Translations under genes and position numbers: made by a program
The notes under the pieces: model-generated
The model's input: the letters and a program-made list of their open reading frames with translations, nothing else
What the model was told of the DNA's origin: nothing
Database searches by the model: none
Source: Microbacterium sp. 4R-513
GTDB lineage: Bacteria; Actinomycetota; Actinomycetes; Actinomycetales; Microbacteriaceae
DNA length: 64,000 nucleotides
Reading direction: 5' to 3'
Assembly: GCF_011046485.1 (NCBI RefSeq)
Contig: NZ_CP049256.1
Location: forward strand, 2,542,001-2,606,000
Part shown: piece by piece, positions 44,947-54,177 of the stretch
How the letters are laid out: every line of letters begins with the position of its first letter
Position numbering within the stretch: the stretch's first letter is position 1

Positions 44947-45014
44947 GGCGAATGGGGCGTCGACCCCGACTTCTCATCGGGCGGTTACGGGTTCGAGTCC
45001 CGTGGTCGGCTCCA
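44947..45014 (+). repeat. tRNA-Thr-derived unit 3 (68 nt)
   Basis: It equals units 1 and 2 apart from one extra G in the 5' GGGG run. The T-arm, acceptor 3' strand and CCA (45012-45014) are preserved. Confidence 0.92.
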
Positions 45015-45042
45015 CATGGTTCGAGTCCCGTGGTCGGCTCCA
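45015..45042 (+). repeat. Short tRNA 3'-end fragment (28 nt), second copy
   Basis: It has the same length and position in the pattern as 44919-44946 but no changes from the tRNA in its last 24 nt, ending GTGGTCGGCTCCA. Confidence 0.82.
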
Positions 45043-45062
45043 GAACGACCGTGGTCGGCTCC
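45043..45062 (+). repeat. Terminal stub of the tRNA-derived array
   Basis: GAACGACC, then GTGGTCGGCTCC: the last 12 nt repeat the acceptor 3' end without the final A. The array stops here, 11 nt before the stop of the facing gene. Confidence 0.7.
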
Positions 45063-45072
45063 CGCACTCCGC

Positions 45073-45747
45073 TCAGGCGGGCGGAGCGAACGTGATCGAG
45101 AGCGTGGTGTACCCGGTCGCGCGGTCGAACACGAGCGTGCCGGTGATGGTCGCGGCATCCGTCGACGTCACCTCGGCCGTGAAGGTGCCTTCGGTGTGGT
45201 CGCGTGTGAAGTCCGAGATCTGCTCCTCCCACGAGGCGATCTCATCCTGGTCCCACCCGAACTCCGAGGCGAGACCCTGCACCGTGCCGACGGCGCTCGA
45301 CCACGGCAGCGCCTGACCGACGCCCAGCGTGAGCGTCGTCAGCTCGTTGCCCTCGCTCACGGCGTGCATCGTCTCGACCTCTTCGACGACGTACACCTCG
45401 TCGCCGGCGGCCACGACGGCACGGACGGGACGGCGGAACTCGCCCGACTTCTCTTCGTCGGCGCCGAGCCCGATCTCCGTGGCGGGGAGCGCCCTCTCGC
45501 CGATGCGGACGCGCAGCACGCCCTCGACGTTCACGTAGTCGAGGCCGGCGTCGGAAAGCTTGCTGCTGCCGTCTGCCGCCTTCTGGTCGCTGGACGCGAC
45601 GGGCTGGTCCTCGGCCCACCACGAATTCTGCACGGCGACGGTCGTGAAGACGACGCCGCCGATGATGAGGAGCAGGATCGCCGCGGGGAGCCAGGAGAGC
45701 AGCTTCTGTCTGCGGGATTCGGCCACACTCCAGGGTACGTCGCACAT
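45073..45747 (-). CDS. Single-pass membrane-anchored protein of unknown function
   Basis: The 224-residue protein has one N-terminal TM helix (about 17-40) and an exposed beta-rich domain. The pattern includes EGVLRVRIGERALPATEIGL, VVAAGDEVYVVEEVE and a C-terminal ATITGTLVFDRATGYTTLSITF. I recognise no family. Start choice: ATG 45747 has GGGAG 7 nt upstream, while a GTG at 45726 is also possible. It is divergent from the DMT transporter at 45.78 kb. Confidence 0.8.
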   Translation of the reverse strand: MCDVPWSVAESRRQKLLSWLPAAILLLIIGGVVFTTVAVQNSWWAEDQPVASSDQKAADGSSKLSDAGLDYVNVEGVLRVRIGERALPATEIGLGADEEKSGEFRRPVRAVVAAGDEVYVVEEVETMHAVSEGNELTTLTLGVGQALPWSSAVGTVQGLASEFGWDQDEIASWEEQISDFTRDHTEGTFTAEVTSTDAATITGTLVFDRATGYTTLSITFAPPA

Positions 45748-45778
45748 CCGACGCTCCCGGCACGGGCAAGATTGAGGC

Positions 45779-46735
45779 GTGACCCCCGCCCGTATGCCCG
45801 CCTGGCTCGCGCTCGGCGGAGCCGTCCTCGTGGGCGTCATGACGGCCGTCCAAGCGCGGATCAACGGCTCGCTCGGCCTCGCGCTCGGCGACGGCTTCAC
45901 GGCGGCGGTCATCTCGTTCGGGTCGGGACTCGTCATCCTCGTCGTCCTCTGCGCGATCCTCCCGGACGGGCGGGCCGGCTTCCGCAGGCTCGTGCGCGGC
46001 CTCGGTCGCGACATACCGTTCTGGATGCTGATCGGCGGCCTCGCAGGCGCCCTGACGGTCGCGACGCAGGGGCTGACGGTCGCGACAATCGGCGTCGCGC
46101 TCTTCACCGTCGGCGTGGTGGCGGGGCAGACCGTGAACGGGCTCGTGCTCGACCGCGTCGGCTACGGTCCCGCGGGAGTGGTCGCCGTGACACTGGGGCG
46201 CCTTGCCGGGGGACTGCTCGTGATCGTGGCCGTCGTCCTGTGCCTCGCGGGCGAGGGTCTGACGGGTGTGCCGTGGTGGATGCTGCTGCTGCCGTTCCTC
46301 GCGGGCGCGGGCATCGCCTGGCAGCAGGCGACGAACGGGCGGCTGCGGCAGGCGGTCGGGAGCCCCCTCATCGCGACGCTCGTCAACTTCATCGGCGGCA
46401 CCATCGCCCTCGTCATCGCCGACGTCATCCACATCGCGGTCGCCGGGGCTCCGAAGAGCTTCCCCACCGACCCCTGGCTCTACGTCGGCGGGTCGATCGG
46501 CGTCGTCTACATCTTCCTGTCGGCCGCTCTCGTCCGGCACACCGGTGTGCTGCTGCTCGGCCTGGGGTCGGTCGTCGGGCTGCTCGCGACCTCCGTCGTC
46601 CTCGACGCGCTCTGGCCACCGCTGTCGGGACCGTCGCTCGGGGCGGCGGTCGCCGCGGTCTTCGTCGCTCTGGTGGGCGTGGTCGTCGCCGTCGTGCCGT
46701 GGCGCGTCGTGCTGCGGCGGCGACCGCCCGACTAG
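45779..46735 (+). CDS. DMT-family transporter, DUF606 (YdcZ-like) type
   Basis: About ten TM helices in 318 residues are arranged as two tandem DUF606 units. The first begins LGGAVLVGVMTAVQARINGSLG, and the second has AGAGIAWQQATNGRLRQAVGSPLIATLVNFIGG. The repeated (V/Q)xxxNgxL pattern is the family signature. The substrate is unknown. CAAGAT (45767-45772) ends 6 nt before the GTG start. Confidence 0.9.
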   Translation: MTPARMPAWLALGGAVLVGVMTAVQARINGSLGLALGDGFTAAVISFGSGLVILVVLCAILPDGRAGFRRLVRGLGRDIPFWMLIGGLAGALTVATQGLTVATIGVALFTVGVVAGQTVNGLVLDRVGYGPAGVVAVTLGRLAGGLLVIVAVVLCLAGEGLTGVPWWMLLLPFLAGAGIAWQQATNGRLRQAVGSPLIATLVNFIGGTIALVIADVIHIAVAGAPKSFPTDPWLYVGGSIGVVYIFLSAALVRHTGVLLLGLGSVVGLLATSVVLDALWPPLSGPSLGAAVAAVFVALVGVVVAVVPWRVVLRRRPPD

Positions 46736-47280
46736 CGCTTCTCGCCCGGCATGGGCGTGAGGAACCGCGCAGCATCGACCGGACGGCGGCGACCCTCGCG
46801 CTTCTCAGGGGGCTTGCCCCCGACATAGAGCCAGCCGAGGAGCTCCTCGTTCTTCTTCAGCCCGTGCGCCTTCGCGACCGGCTTGCTGCGCGTGTAGTGG
46901 CCGGTGCGCCACAACACGCCCCATCCGGCCTCGTCCAGCAAGAGGCTGAGCATATGGGCGACGCCGGAGGCGACCGCCTCCTGCTCCCACCTCGGCACCT
47001 TGCCGCTCTTGCGGTAACTGGCGACGACGGCGATGAGAAGGGGCGCGCGCAGCGGCTTCGACGACGGGTGCTTGTCTCCCTCCGCCTTCGCGATCGCTCT
47101 GCCGAGCTTCTCGCGGTCCGTGCCGCGCAGCTCGATGAGCCGCCAAGGCGCGAGCGACGAGTGGTCGGCGACCCGTCCCGCGGCCGCCACGAGCTCGAGC
47201 AGCTCCTCGTGGGATGGAGCGGCATCCGTCACCTTCGACCAGGAGCGGCGGGCGCGCGCCGCCTCGAGGGCGCTGCTCAC
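46732..47280 (-). CDS. Nitroreductase-family protein
   Basis: The 182-residue protein resembles the short YdjA-like nitroreductases: RRSW near the N-terminus, an [19 protein letters not shown]-contact loop, and [13 protein letters not shown] with GYLYVG-like [11 protein letters not shown] near the end. It probably binds FMN and reduces an unknown substrate with NAD(P)H. The GTG start overlaps the msrB stop by 4 bp, so the two form an operon with a redox or repair flavour. It also overlaps the DMT gene's stop by 4 bp on the other strand. Confidence 0.85.
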   Translation of the reverse strand: MSSALEAARARRSWSKVTDAAPSHEELLELVAAAGRVADHSSLAPWRLIELRGTDREKLGRAIAKAEGDKHPSSKPLRAPLLIAVVASYRKSGKVPRWEQEAVASGVAHMLSLLLDEAGWGVLWRTGHYTRSKPVAKAHGLKKNEELLGWLYVGGKPPEKREGRRRPVDAARFLTPMPGEKR

Positions 47281-47678
47281 GCTTCGGGGGTGAAGTTCAG
47301 CGAGATCGAGTTCATGCAGTAGCGGTCGCCGGTCGGCGTGCCGAACCCGTCGGGGAAGACGTGGCCGAGATGCGAGCCGCAGTTGGCGCACCGCACCTCG
47401 GTGCGCACCATGCCGTAGGTGCGGTCCTCGATGAGCTCGACGGCCTCGGGCCGGATGGACTCGTAGAAGCTCGGCCACCCGCAGTGCGAGTCGAACTTCG
47501 TGCCGCTCTTGAACAGCTCCGCCCCGCAGGCGGCACACGTGTAGAGGCCGGCCCGGCTCTCGTCGAGGAGCTCGCCCGTCCAGGGGCGCTCGGTGGCCGC
47601 CTCGCGCAGCACGGCGTACTGCTGGGGGTCGAGCTCTTCGCGCCACTCGGCGTCGCTCTTGTTCACTGCGTAAGTCAT
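47277..47678 (-). CDS. msrB: Peptide methionine-(R)-sulfoxide reductase
   Basis: It repairs Met-R-sulfoxide in proteins. The zinc ligands C48, C51, C97 and C100 and catalytic C121 (GDRYCMNS) are all present, as is the conserved HCGWPSF segment. At 133 residues it is full length. AAAGGAG lies 6 nt before the ATG. It is co-transcribed with the nitroreductase gene. Confidence 0.96.
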   Translation of the reverse strand: MTYAVNKSDAEWREELDPQQYAVLREAATERPWTGELLDESRAGLYTCAACGAELFKSGTKFDSHCGWPSFYESIRPEAVELIEDRTYGMVRTEVRCANCGSHLGHVFPDGFGTPTGDRYCMNSISLNFTPEA

Positions 47679-47761
47679 CGCGTCTCCTTTGCCCCTCCAT
47701 TCAACCCGAGGCCGGGCCCGCGTGTTCCGGGGTTTCCTGCCGGTTCGCCCACAATGGACCC

Positions 47762-48778
47762 GTGACGACAGCTCGGGATGCCGCGGCCGCCGGTGAGGCG
47801 GCGCTCAGCGCGGAGGCGGCCGCCGTGCGGGAACGCTTCGCGCGATTCGCGACCGATGAGGCCCCTGGCCGCTCCGACGTCTACGAGGCGTGGGCGGCGG
47901 GCGTCGCCTCGGACGCGGGCACGGCTTCGCTCCTCGCGCGCATCCCGGCGAGCCGGCGGCAGCCGCCGCTCGTCTTCGCCGTCACGCGACTGCTCGGCGC
48001 GCCCCTCGGCGGGTTCGCCGCCTGGTCGCAGTGGCTCGGCGCGAACATCGACGCGGTCGTCGTCGAGAGCGGCCGCCGAGGGCTGCAGACGAACGAGCCG
48101 CTGCGATGCGCAGCGCTGCTGCCCGCACTCAGCACGATCGAGGGACCCATCGCCCTCCTCGAGATCGGCGCGAGCGCGGGGCTGTGCCTCTACCCCGACC
48201 GCTACTCCTATCGCTACCGCGGCGACCGGACGGTGTCGCTCGATCCGGCGGACGGCGAGTCCGCCGTGATCCTCGAGTGCGACCTGCGAGGTGCGGCGCC
48301 GCTGGGGATGCCCGAGGTCGTGTGGCGCGCGGGGCTCGACCTGGATCCGCTCGACGCCGGCGATCCGTCGGACCGGCGATTCCTCACCACCCTCGTCTGG
48401 CCGGGGGAGGAGGGCCGCGCCGAGCGGATCGATGCGGCCCTCGACATCGTGGCCGCCGATCCGCCGCGCATCGTGGCGGGCGATGCCTCCGACCCGGCCG
48501 TCCTGAGGGCGCTCGCGGCCGAGGCGCCCGCCGGCGCGACGCTCGTCGTGACGACCCCCGGCGTGCTTCCGCACATCCCCCGCGCAGGACGTGAGCGGCT
48601 CATCGAGACGCTCGCAGCGCTGCCCGCCGTGTGGATCTCGATCGATCCTCCGGGGCTGCACGAGGCGTGGCATCCACCTGTCGATGCAGCGACGTGGGGA
48701 GGCTTCGTGCTCGGCCGCGACGCCCGGCCGCTCGCCGCCGTCGATCCGCTCGGCGCGTTCGTGGAGTGGCGCGCGTGA
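47762..48778 (+). CDS. DUF2332-domain protein
   Basis: The 338-residue soluble protein matches DUF2332: [25 protein letters not shown] near the start, [21 protein letters not shown] (about 138-158), and [15 protein letters not shown]. The EIGASAGL segment looks like an AdoMet-binding motif I, so a methyltransferase-like fold is possible. The function is uncharacterised. The GTG start lies 6 nt after CACAAT (47750-47755). Confidence 0.88.
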   Translation: MTTARDAAAAGEAALSAEAAAVRERFARFATDEAPGRSDVYEAWAAGVASDAGTASLLARIPASRRQPPLVFAVTRLLGAPLGGFAAWSQWLGANIDAVVVESGRRGLQTNEPLRCAALLPALSTIEGPIALLEIGASAGLCLYPDRYSYRYRGDRTVSLDPADGESAVILECDLRGAAPLGMPEVVWRAGLDLDPLDAGDPSDRRFLTTLVWPGEEGRAERIDAALDIVAADPPRIVAGDASDPAVLRALAAEAPAGATLVVTTPGVLPHIPRAGRERLIETLAALPAVWISIDPPGLHEAWHPPVDAATWGGFVLGRDARPLAAVDPLGAFVEWRA

Positions 48779-48808
48779 GAACCCGGAGCCCGCGGCTACC
48801 GTGATCGG

Positions 48809-49060
48809 GTGCCCCTCACCGACCGCGATCGCGCCATCCTCGACTTCGAGGCAGAGTGGCGGCGGCACGCCGGTGCGAAGGAGGAGGCGATCCGATCCGA
48901 TCTCGGACTCTCGCCCGCCCGGTACTACCAGCTGCTCGGCCGCTTGATCGACACGGCCGAGGCGCAGGAGCACGACCCGATGCTCGTCAAGCGACTTCGT
49001 CGCCTGCGGGATGCCTCGCGCCACGCGCGCGTCGCGCGTGCCGCTGCCGAACCGCGCTGA
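48809..49060 (+). CDS. DUF3263 protein
   Basis: A small basic helical protein (83 residues) with a predicted HTH-like segment: ILDFEAEWRRHAGAKEEAIRSDLGLSPARYYQLLGRLID. It matches DUF3263 (Mycobacterium Rv0430). The GTG start lies 6 nt after TACCGT. The next gene has a LytR_C domain, the same pair as Rv0430-Rv0431, and groEL is near in both genomes. Function unknown; possibly DNA-binding. Confidence 0.9.
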   Translation: MPLTDRDRAILDFEAEWRRHAGAKEEAIRSDLGLSPARYYQLLGRLIDTAEAQEHDPMLVKRLRRLRDASRHARVARAAAEPR

Positions 49061-49121
49061 CGAGCGGCTGCGGCGCGCCGCCGAATCGGGTTCACGGGCC
49101 CCCTCCCGATAGCATTCTGGG

Positions 49122-49724
49122 GTGCCGAAATCGACCTATCCCCGGGATCGCTTCGACGAACTCCCGGCGGACGGCGGCCGAGTCGGGGCGCACCGCGCCG
49201 AGAACCCCCGCATGCGCGGGTGGGTCGTCTTCCTCTGGGCCGTCCTCGCCACCATCGTCCTCGTCGCCGTAGGGATCTTCGGCACCCTCATCGCCTCGGG
49301 CCGCATCGTGCTGTTCCCGACGCCCGAGCCGACGCCGACGCCTGTCGCGACGGTCGCACCCGTCGTCGACACGAGCTATTCGGTGATCGTGCTCAACGCG
49401 ACGCCCGAGACCGGCCTCGCGACGCAGCTGCGCGACCAGATCGTCGCCGCCGGCTGGGCCCCCGACAGCGTCAACGCCGGCCAGGCCGGGTCGACCGACT
49501 TCGCTCAGACCACCGTGTACTACGCCTACCCCGAGGACGAGGCGGCCGCCCGCGGCCTCGCCGAGACGGTGCTCGGCGGCGCTCAGGTGGCGCAGAGCGA
49601 CGTGTACCAGCCGCAGGACGACCCCGAGACGGCCGACGTCGACGAGAGTCAGACCAAGCAGCTCGTCGTCGTCATCGGCCTGGATCGCTCGAGCACCCCG
49701 CCGAGCCCGTCGCCGACCTCCTGA
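49122..49724 (+). CDS. LytR C-terminal (LytR_C) domain membrane protein
   Basis: The 200-residue protein has a cytosolic N-tail, one TM helix (about 33-56), a Pro/Thr linker and a LytR_C domain (about 84-165: [27 protein letters not shown]). The tail is Thr/Pro/Ser-rich. It resembles Rv0431 of Mycobacterium, implicated in membrane-vesicle control; the role here is inferred. It lacks the catalytic LCP domain. TAGCAT (49110-49115) ends 6 nt before the GTG start. Confidence 0.9.
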   Translation: MPKSTYPRDRFDELPADGGRVGAHRAENPRMRGWVVFLWAVLATIVLVAVGIFGTLIASGRIVLFPTPEPTPTPVATVAPVVDTSYSVIVLNATPETGLATQLRDQIVAAGWAPDSVNAGQAGSTDFAQTTVYYAYPEDEAAARGLAETVLGGAQVAQSDVYQPQDDPETADVDESQTKQLVVVIGLDRSSTPPSPSPTS

Positions 49725-49735
49725 CGTTCGCGGGA

Positions 49736-49754
49736 ACCCGTGTTTCGCACGGGT
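49736..49754 (+). terminator. Small hairpin after the LytR_C gene
   Basis: ACCCGTG (49736-49742) pairs with CACGGGT (49748-49754) around a TTTCG loop, 11 nt after the stop. It is a modest terminator candidate; it also lies upstream of the cspA leader. Confidence 0.5.
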
Positions 49755-49857
49755 AAACACTTCGCGGCACGCGTGTCAACAGTTGCCCACCTCGCGATTC
49801 GGCCGGGAAACCGGACCATACGATGGCGAAAAGCACACGGCAACAGGAGTGATTCGC

Positions 49858-50061
49858 ATGACCCAGGGGACTGTCAAATGGTTCAACGCCGAGAAGGGGT
49901 TCGGCTTCATCACGGTGGCTGATGGCCAGGACGTCTTCGTGCACTACTCGAACATCGACATGACCGGCTTCCGGGTCCTCGAAGAGGGCCAGACGGTCGA
50001 GTTCACCGTCGGAGCGGGTCAGAAGGGACCCCAGGCCGAGTCGGTGCGCATCGTGGCCTGA
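49858..50061 (+). CDS. cspA: Cold-shock protein (CspA family)
   Basis: The 67-residue OB-fold RNA/DNA chaperone has RNP1 KGFGFI and RNP2 VFVHYS. ATG 49858 gives the invariant [16 protein letters not shown] start; AGGAGTG lies 6 nt upstream. A longer in-frame extension starting at 49783 is not conserved. The 130-nt upstream leader is long enough for the post-transcriptional control often seen with cold-shock genes. Confidence 0.96.
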   Translation: MTQGTVKWFNAEKGFGFITVADGQDVFVHYSNIDMTGFRVLEEGQTVEFTVGAGQKGPQAESVRIVA

Positions 50062-50063
50062 GA

Positions 50064-50087
50064 CGACGGATGCCGCGGCATCCGTCG
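50064..50087. repeat. Perfect 24-bp palindrome after cspA
   Basis: It is centred on GGATGCCGCGGCATCC and starts 2 nt after the cspA stop. It contains both orientations of the GGATGCC heptamer that is over-represented in this window. It may act as part of the cspA terminator. Confidence 0.85.
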
Positions 50088-50108
50088 CCCGCAGCGGCAG
50101 ACTTCCGG

Positions 50109-50137
50109 CACCCCGGCGGCTTTCGAGCCCCGGGGTG
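50109..50137 (+). terminator. Hairpin downstream of cspA
   Basis: CACCCCGG (50109-50116) pairs with CCGGGGTG (50130-50137), with an inner GGC/GCC extension. It probably separates cspA from groEL transcription. Confidence 0.65.
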
Positions 50138-50166
50138 TCGTCATGTGTCGGAGAGCCGCGGTGCGG

Positions 50167-50193
50167 CTTGCACTCGATAGGGGCGAGTGCCAG
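50167..50193 (+). promoter_or_regulatory. CIRCE-like operator, diverged copy
   Basis: CTTGCACTC - 9 nt - GAGTGCCAG matches the CIRCE arms at seven of nine positions on each side, with the correct 9-nt spacer. It overlaps a TTGCAC (50168-50173) that could be the -35 of the groEL promoter, with CAGAAT (50191-50196) 17 bp downstream as -10. Confidence 0.7.
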
Positions 50194-50199
50194 AATGAT

Positions 50200-50226
50200 T
50201 TAGCACTCCATATCTGCGAGTGCTAA
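50200..50226 (+). promoter_or_regulatory. CIRCE element (HrcA operator) of groEL
   Basis: TTAGCACTC (50200-50208), a 9-nt spacer, then GAGTGCTAA (50218-50226): a perfect match to the CIRCE consensus, 36 bp before the groEL ATG. It indicates repression by HrcA and induction by heat; hrcA is not in the window. Confidence 0.97.
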
Positions 50227-51882
<1,656 letters not shown>

Positions 51883-51908
51883 GTCCCGCCCAGCGCTAGC
51901 TGAACCGC

Positions 51909-51942
51909 AAGAAGGCCCCCTCCATCCGGAGGGGGCCTTCTT
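51909..51942. terminator. Terminator after groEL
   Basis: A 15-bp perfect stem (51909-51923 with 51928-51942) with an ATCC tetraloop is followed by a T-rich stretch CGTTCC. It is shared with the facing WXG100 gene. Confidence 0.92.
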
Positions 51943-51961
51943 CGTTCCGGGATGCCGCGGC

Positions 51962-52249
51962 TCAGCGGAAGAGCGAGAGCGATGCCTGCTCGGCGTCGGC
52001 GTACTGGCGGCCGGCGACCGCGAGCGCCTGGTTGATCGCGCCGAGGCTGTCCTCCACCTGGCGCTGCGTCGCGCGCCACTGGTCGACGGCGTTCTGGAAG
52101 GCGACGGCCGCCGCGCCCGACCATGCGGACTGCAGATGCGTCAGCTGACTGAGCATCGAGTGGGTCTCGCCCTGCAGGCGGTCGATCGTGCCGCGGATCG
52201 AGCCCGTGGCGGAGAGGACGGCGTCGCTGTCGACGGAGAAGACGGCCAT
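51962..52249 (-). CDS. WXG100-family (ESAT-6-like) protein
   Basis: The 95-residue helical-hairpin protein has W43-S44-G45 at the turn (QSAWSGAAAVAF). It also has a C-terminal YxxxE-like signal (QYADAEQ) typical of substrates of type VII secretion. No EccC/FtsK-type ATPase or other ESX gene lies in this window, so the secretion machine must be elsewhere or the protein is an orphan. Codon use matches its neighbours. Confidence 0.9.
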   Translation of the reverse strand: MAVFSVDSDAVLSATGSIRGTIDRLQGETHSMLSQLTHLQSAWSGAAAVAFQNAVDQWRATQRQVEDSLGAINQALAVAGRQYADAEQASLSLFR

Positions 52250-52368
52250 GGTGGCTCCTCAGGTAGGGGATGACGTGCAGCCACCGTACGAGCGGGGGGC
52301 GAGGCATCCGTCGCCGTCCACCGAAAGCGGACGCGGGCGAGCCCGGCAGGCGCTTGGGGAGGAGCGGG

Positions 52369-54147
52369 TCAGCGCTCGTCGCGCGGCCGCGCGATGGGCT
52401 GCGTGAGGAGGGTCAGGTGCTCTTCGGCGGCGCGCTCGCGGGCGAGGGGGAGGGCGACGCGGAAGGTCGCCCCGCCGCCCGGGGTGTCGACGACGTCTAC
52501 CGAGCCGTGGAGCGCTTCGACGATCGACGCCACGATCGACAGCCCGAGGCCCGTGCCGCCCGTCTCGCGGGCACGCGAGGTGTCGGCCCGCCAGAAGCGC
52601 TGGAAGATCTTGTCCTTGATCTGATCGGGGACGCCCTCGCCGTGGTCGATGACCTCGATCCAGCCGCAGCCGATCATCGGGTCGACGCCTACGCGCAGCT
52701 CGATGGGAGAGTCCTCGCTCGTGAAGCGCCGCGCGTTGCCCAGCAGGTTGGCGACCACCTGGCGGATGCGGTTCTCGTCGCCGAGCACGATGGGATCGAT
52801 CGGCGCCTCGGCGAGCTCCCCGAGCTCGACGGGCGCGACGGGCGGCACTTCGCCCGACACCGGCGCCTCGGAAGCAGGCACGGGCTTCGGCCGGCGGCGC
52901 AGGAGCGACAGCGTCGCACCGCTCGCCCGCGCGATCGCCGAGGGGTTGGTCGCGCCGCGCCGACCCTTCGGCGGCGGCTGCGGCGCCTCTTCGAACAGCT
53001 CGGGCTCGACCTCCGGCTCCTCCTCCTCGAGGAGCGTCGTGTCGATGACGGTGACGGGACGGCGGGGGGATGCCGCACGGATGTCCATCGCGGCATCGCG
53101 CGCGACGGGCCGCAGGTCGACGGGTCCGATCACGACGTCCCGGCGCTCATCGAGTCGGGCGAGCGCGAGCAGGTCCTCGACGAGGAGCCCCATCCGCTTC
53201 GCTTCGCTCTCGATGCGGTCCATGGCCTGGGCCACGTCGTCGTCGCCCTCGATCGCGCCCATGCGATAGAGCTCGGCGTAGCCGCGCACCGTGACGAGGG
53301 GCGTCCGCAGCTCATGGCTCGCGTCGCCGATGAACCGGCGCATCTGCCGCACCGTCGCATCGCGCTGGGCGATGGCGGCATCCACCCGGTCGAGCATCGC
53401 GTTGATGGCGGTCTTGAGGCGTCCGACCTCGGTCGTGGTGGGCTCGATGTCGGTCATGCGCTGGCTGAAGTCGCCCGTGGCGATCGACATCGCGGTGGAC
53501 TCCACCTGGCCCAGGCTCCGGAAGGTGAGGGTCACGAGCCAGCGGGTGAGCAGCGCCCCCGCGACGATCGTGATGAGCGCGAGCACGCCGTAGATGCCGA
53601 TGTAGGTCGTGACGACGCGGTTGATGGGCGCCATCGGCAGCGCGACCATCTGCGTGTACAGGGCGCTCGATCCGGCCGGCTGGTACACATCCATGCTGGC
53701 GTGGAACGACGTGCCGCCGTCCGTGCTGGGCAGGGAGAACGGATCGAGCCCGCGGATCCTCGCCTGCTCGATCGTCATGGTGTCGGGGAAGTCGGGCTCG
53801 GGGGCGCCGTCGTCACCGCCCGCCGTGATGACCAGCTGCCCGCTCTTCGGGTCGCCGTCGTAGATCGCGACGAAGTACTCGGTCTGGGCGTCCGGCTTGA
53901 CCGAGAACTTCGGGATGCCGTCGACGATCGTCGTCTCGATGAGCGCGTTGACCGCGACATCCGTCGACGTCAGCTGCCGCAGCTGCTCGTCGAGGCTCAC
54001 GATGAGCGAGTTGCGCAGGAACGCGAGCGTGCCGATGCCCGCCGCGACCAGGCCGATGACCAGGAGCGCGACGGTGACACCCGTGACCTTGGCGCGCAGG
54101 CTGATGCCGCGCCACCAACGGGTGACCGCGTCGGACTTGTTCGTCAG
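52369..54147 (-). CDS. Two-TM sensor histidine kinase (apparent CTG start)
   Basis: TM1 lies at about 20-42, an extracytoplasmic domain at about 45-195, TM2 follows, then HAMP, HisKA with H278 (GDASHELRTPLVTVRGYAEL), and HATPase. Between HisKA and the HATPase N-box (DENRIRQVVANLLGNARRF) is an acidic/proline-rich insert of about 80 residues. Starting at the first GTG (54000) would delete TM1. In-frame codons run back to the regulator stop at 54178-54180 without ATG, GTG or TTG. CTG 54147, 8 nt after AAGGGGG, is the best start and gives TNKSDAVTRWWRGISLRAKV. It pairs with the regulator 30 bp upstream. Confidence 0.88.
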   Translation of the reverse strand: MTNKSDAVTRWWRGISLRAKVTGVTVALLVIGLVAAGIGTLAFLRNSLIVSLDEQLRQLTSTDVAVNALIETTIVDGIPKFSVKPDAQTEYFVAIYDGDPKSGQLVITAGGDDGAPEPDFPDTMTIEQARIRGLDPFSLPSTDGGTSFHASMDVYQPAGSSALYTQMVALPMAPINRVVTTYIGIYGVLALITIVAGALLTRWLVTLTFRSLGQVESTAMSIATGDFSQRMTDIEPTTTEVGRLKTAINAMLDRVDAAIAQRDATVRQMRRFIGDASHELRTPLVTVRGYAELYRMGAIEGDDDVAQAMDRIESEAKRMGLLVEDLLALARLDERRDVVIGPVDLRPVARDAAMDIRAASPRRPVTVIDTTLLEEEEPEVEPELFEEAPQPPPKGRRGATNPSAIARASGATLSLLRRRPKPVPASEAPVSGEVPPVAPVELGELAEAPIDPIVLGDENRIRQVVANLLGNARRFTSEDSPIELRVGVDPMIGCGWIEVIDHGEGVPDQIKDKIFQRFWRADTSRARETGGTGLGLSIVASIVEALHGSVDVVDTPGGGATFRVALPLARERAAEEHLTLLTQPIARPRDER

Positions 54148-54177
54148 GGCCGCCGCCCCCTTCCGGGCTTCGCTGGG

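Noticed and set aside
44785-45014. Three extra functional tRNA-Arg genes
   Set aside because: The 5' acceptor strand and D-arm of the parent tRNA are absent. The alternative D-armless fold is reported as a hypothesis, not as canonical tRNAs.
44785-45062. CRISPR array
   Set aside because: Units abut each other with no unique spacers, and every unit is clearly a copy of the tRNA-Thr 3' half. No cas genes are present.
44709-45062. Attachment-site scars of an integrative element
   Set aside because: No integrase, excisionase, phage or transfer gene lies on either side within the window, and the copies are in tight tandem rather than flanking a cargo.
44839-47322. An 827-codon plus-strand frame beginning in the tRNA-derived array
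   Set aside because: It reads through the repeat units and across genes on both strands, with low-complexity translation. The repeats only happen to lack stops in that frame.
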